A stretch of DNA of 64,000 nucleotides from Dyadobacter soli (lineage in GTDB: Bacteria > Bacteroidota > Bacteroidia > Cytophagales > Spirosomataceae). Positions 63,221 through 64,000 of this stretch are shown here, piece after piece (position 1 is the first letter of the stretch; each line of letters opens with the position of its first letter). The notes under the pieces were generated by a model. It made no database searches and had not been told where the DNA came from. It saw only the letters and a list, made by a program, of their open reading frames with translations. Both the position numbers and the translations under genes were made by a program. The stretch covers positions 354,896-418,895 of the forward strand of contig NZ_FNAN01000007.1 of assembly GCF_900101885.1 (NCBI RefSeq). The letters run 5' to 3'.

Positions 63221-63542
63221 GGGAAGATTTAAAAGGTTGTTTTCACCAAGGGCACAAAACTAGCATTCACATTTTAAGCGAATGTTAATTATTTGTAAAT
63301 GAAATAAAATATATTAAACTATTTTAAATTTAAAAAGCTTCATATTCCGGCTATATACTCGAAATCAGTTTTCAAAATGTTTCATTTTGTTTCAATTTAA
63401 GAATAGGTGGGATTGGACGAATGGCGTCTATGACCGTGCTGTACGATAAGCTTCGGCCGGAAAGAGTAGTTGTTTTCTGAAATAGAAAAGATATCCAGGG
63501 AGAAGGGGACTGTGGGCGATGTCCACGGCCTGTAAAAGCAAA
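63221..63542. other. Intergenic region between susC and the rRNA terminators
   Basis: An AT-rich stretch (about 63280-63400) precedes susC on the minus strand. No convincing gene was found; the reading frame that crosses it on the minus strand overlaps both rRNA terminators and has no family features. Confidence 0.6.
63255..63262 (-). promoter_or_regulatory. Possible -7 element of the susC promoter
   Basis: On the minus strand TAGTTTTG fits TAnnTTTG and lies 34 bp before the susC start codon. The -33 region shows no clear TTTG. Confidence 0.35.
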
Positions 63543-63567
63543 AAGACCAGCCGTTTGGACTGGTCTT
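63543..63567 (-). terminator. Second terminator behind the rRNA operon
   Basis: AAGACCAG and CTGGTCTT form an eight-base stem with two further pairs across a bulge; on the minus strand CTTTTTGCTTTT follows. With the hairpin at 63611 it makes a tandem terminator. Confidence 0.65.
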
Positions 63568-63610
63568 ATAAAATCATGTTCAAGAGAGCAAACACAGCGC
63601 CCCAAACGCA

Positions 63611-63639
63611 AAAAAGCATCCCTTTTGAGGATGCTTTTT
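63611..63639 (-). terminator. Terminator of the rRNA operon
   Basis: AAAAAGCATCC and GGATGCTTTTT form a perfect 11-base stem with a seven-base loop, continuing into a T-run on the minus strand, 12 bp behind the 5S 3' end. Confidence 0.85.
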
Positions 63640-63650
63640 GTTTTAATAAT

Positions 63651-63760
63651 TGTGGCGACTACCTACTTTACCAGGTTTGAACCAAGTATCATCGGCGGAA
63701 CTGGGCTTAACTTCTCTGTTCGGGATGGGAAGAGGTGAACACCAGACCAATAGTCACCAA
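63651..63760 (-). rRNA. rrf: 5S ribosomal RNA
   Basis: About 110 bases on the minus strand. Recognised from conserved segments: GGTGTTCACCTCTTCCCATC near the 5' side, CCGAACAGAGAAGTTAAGCC in the middle, and GGTAAAGTAGGTAGTCGCCA at the 3' end. The terminal stem pairs about TTGGTGACTA with TAGTCGCCA. Exact ends are estimates. It follows the 23S end by about 210 bp. Confidence 0.92.
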
Positions 63761-63764
63761 CAAG
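63742..63764 (-). repeat. 23-bp direct repeat, copy 1 (5' end of 5S rRNA)
   Basis: This 23-base block covers the first 19 or so bases of the 5S gene and the four bases before it. It is repeated exactly at 63821-63843. Confidence 0.9.
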
Positions 63765-63820
63765 TTCGTCGTTGGGTTTTGTTCGCTATGGAAAGGAGGT
63801 GAAGCGAATCGTCGCACCGT

Positions 63821-63843
63821 CCAGACCAATAGTCACCAACAAG
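63821..63843 (-). repeat. 23-bp direct repeat, copy 2, in the 23S-5S spacer
   Basis: Exact copy of the 63742-63764 block, offset by 79 bp, with no 5S body attached. It looks like a remnant of a 5S duplication or a recombination scar. Confidence 0.9.
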
Positions 63844-63857
63844 ATCTTTGAGTTTTA

Positions 63858-63889
63858 GGAGGAAGGGGAGGAAGGAGTATGGAGGAAGG
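63858..63889 (+). repeat. Purine-rich repeat in the rRNA spacer
   Basis: Two contiguous copies of GGAGGAAGG (63858-63875) and a third at 63881-63889, giving a strand-asymmetric purine tract. Beyond it the other side of the spacer is rich in CCTTTT-type pyrimidine runs to 63935, so the two tracts could pair in the rRNA precursor. Confidence 0.7.
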
Positions 63890-63969
63890 GCATTCCCTTT
63901 CGTCCTTTTTTCCATTGTCCCTTTTGTCCTTTTCATGTCATATTGGAAGTAGAAGAGATGAAGATAAAG

Positions 63970-64000
63970 ATTAAATGTGCAAGCTGTTGGGTAATTAGTA
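63970..64000 (-). rRNA. rrl: 23S ribosomal RNA, 3' end only
   Basis: The last bases of the window read TACTAATTACCCAACAGCTT on the minus strand, the 3' end of Bacteroidota 23S rRNA. The rest lies beyond the window. The exact 3' end is an estimate. Confidence 0.8.

Noticed and set aside
63372..63611. 79-residue reading frame on the minus strand before susC
   Set aside because: It spans the rRNA terminator region, has no family features, and its composition reads like translated non-coding sequence.
63754..63936. 60-residue reading frame in the 23S-5S spacer
   Set aside because: It overlaps the 5S 5' end and the purine-rich spacer; lysine-rich repeats come from the GGAGGAAGG and CCTTTT tracts.

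Overview
The window looks like a chromosomal segment of a Bacteroidota bacterium of the order Cytophagales, probably Dyadobacter or a close relative. The evidence is four SusC/SusD pairs, two ECF sigma/FecR cascades, type IX secretion C-terminal sorting domains, TAnnTTTG-type promoters, almost no Shine-Dalgarno sequences, and a SusC signal region (MKLTALILMMVCL) typical of that group. The genus is an inference. No phage, insertion sequence, CRISPR array or tRNA was seen.

Layout. 97-3534: a MacB/FtsX-type permease, a small PLDc_N membrane protein and a lipoprotein; the last two share an upstream inverted-repeat element. 3544-22736: two divergent loci of mirrored design, each running ECF sigma factor, FecR anti-sigma factor, STN-containing SusC, SusD, then two accessory genes. 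The left locus ends in two exported polysaccharide pyruvyl transferase-like proteins. The right locus ends in an exported FAD oxidoreductase and a protein with a degenerate FMN-binding motif. 22794-28860: a tetR-gap-DUF1348 operon with a perfect TetR-type palindrome, a second MacB-type permease, and NADP-type glutamate dehydrogenase.

29065-40778: a carbohydrate-utilisation locus with a hexuronate-type MFS transporter, an arabinose/fucose-isomerase-like enzyme, SusC, SusD, an exported 843-residue-class protein of no family I recognise, an SGNH hydrolase and a GntR/UTRA regulator. A shared 12-bp element precedes the transporter and the isomerase.

40860-44831 (minus) is the most unusual region. 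It appears to be a compact RiPP operon: a Cys/Ser/Thr-rich precursor-like peptide with a C-terminal helical segment, a protein resembling HopA1-type phospho-lyases, and a fused kinase-LanC protein with an RRE-like N-terminus and a Cys-Cys-Gly zinc motif. Together these could phosphorylate, eliminate and cyclise a peptide into lanthionines with a gene layout unlike the classical LanB/C, LanM, LanKC and LanL systems.

45276-55904: a lone TonB-plug-like lipoprotein, a large T9SS surface protein built of seven alternating repeats, a TPR hybrid histidine kinase with an AraC output, and three exported proteins including a trypsin-like protein that seems to have lost its catalytic triad. 56115-63220: a GH92 mannosidase convergent with a SusC/SusD pair. 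63543-64000: the 3' end of an rRNA operon on the minus strand (23S tail, 5S, tandem terminators), with a duplicated piece of the 5S 5' end in the spacer.
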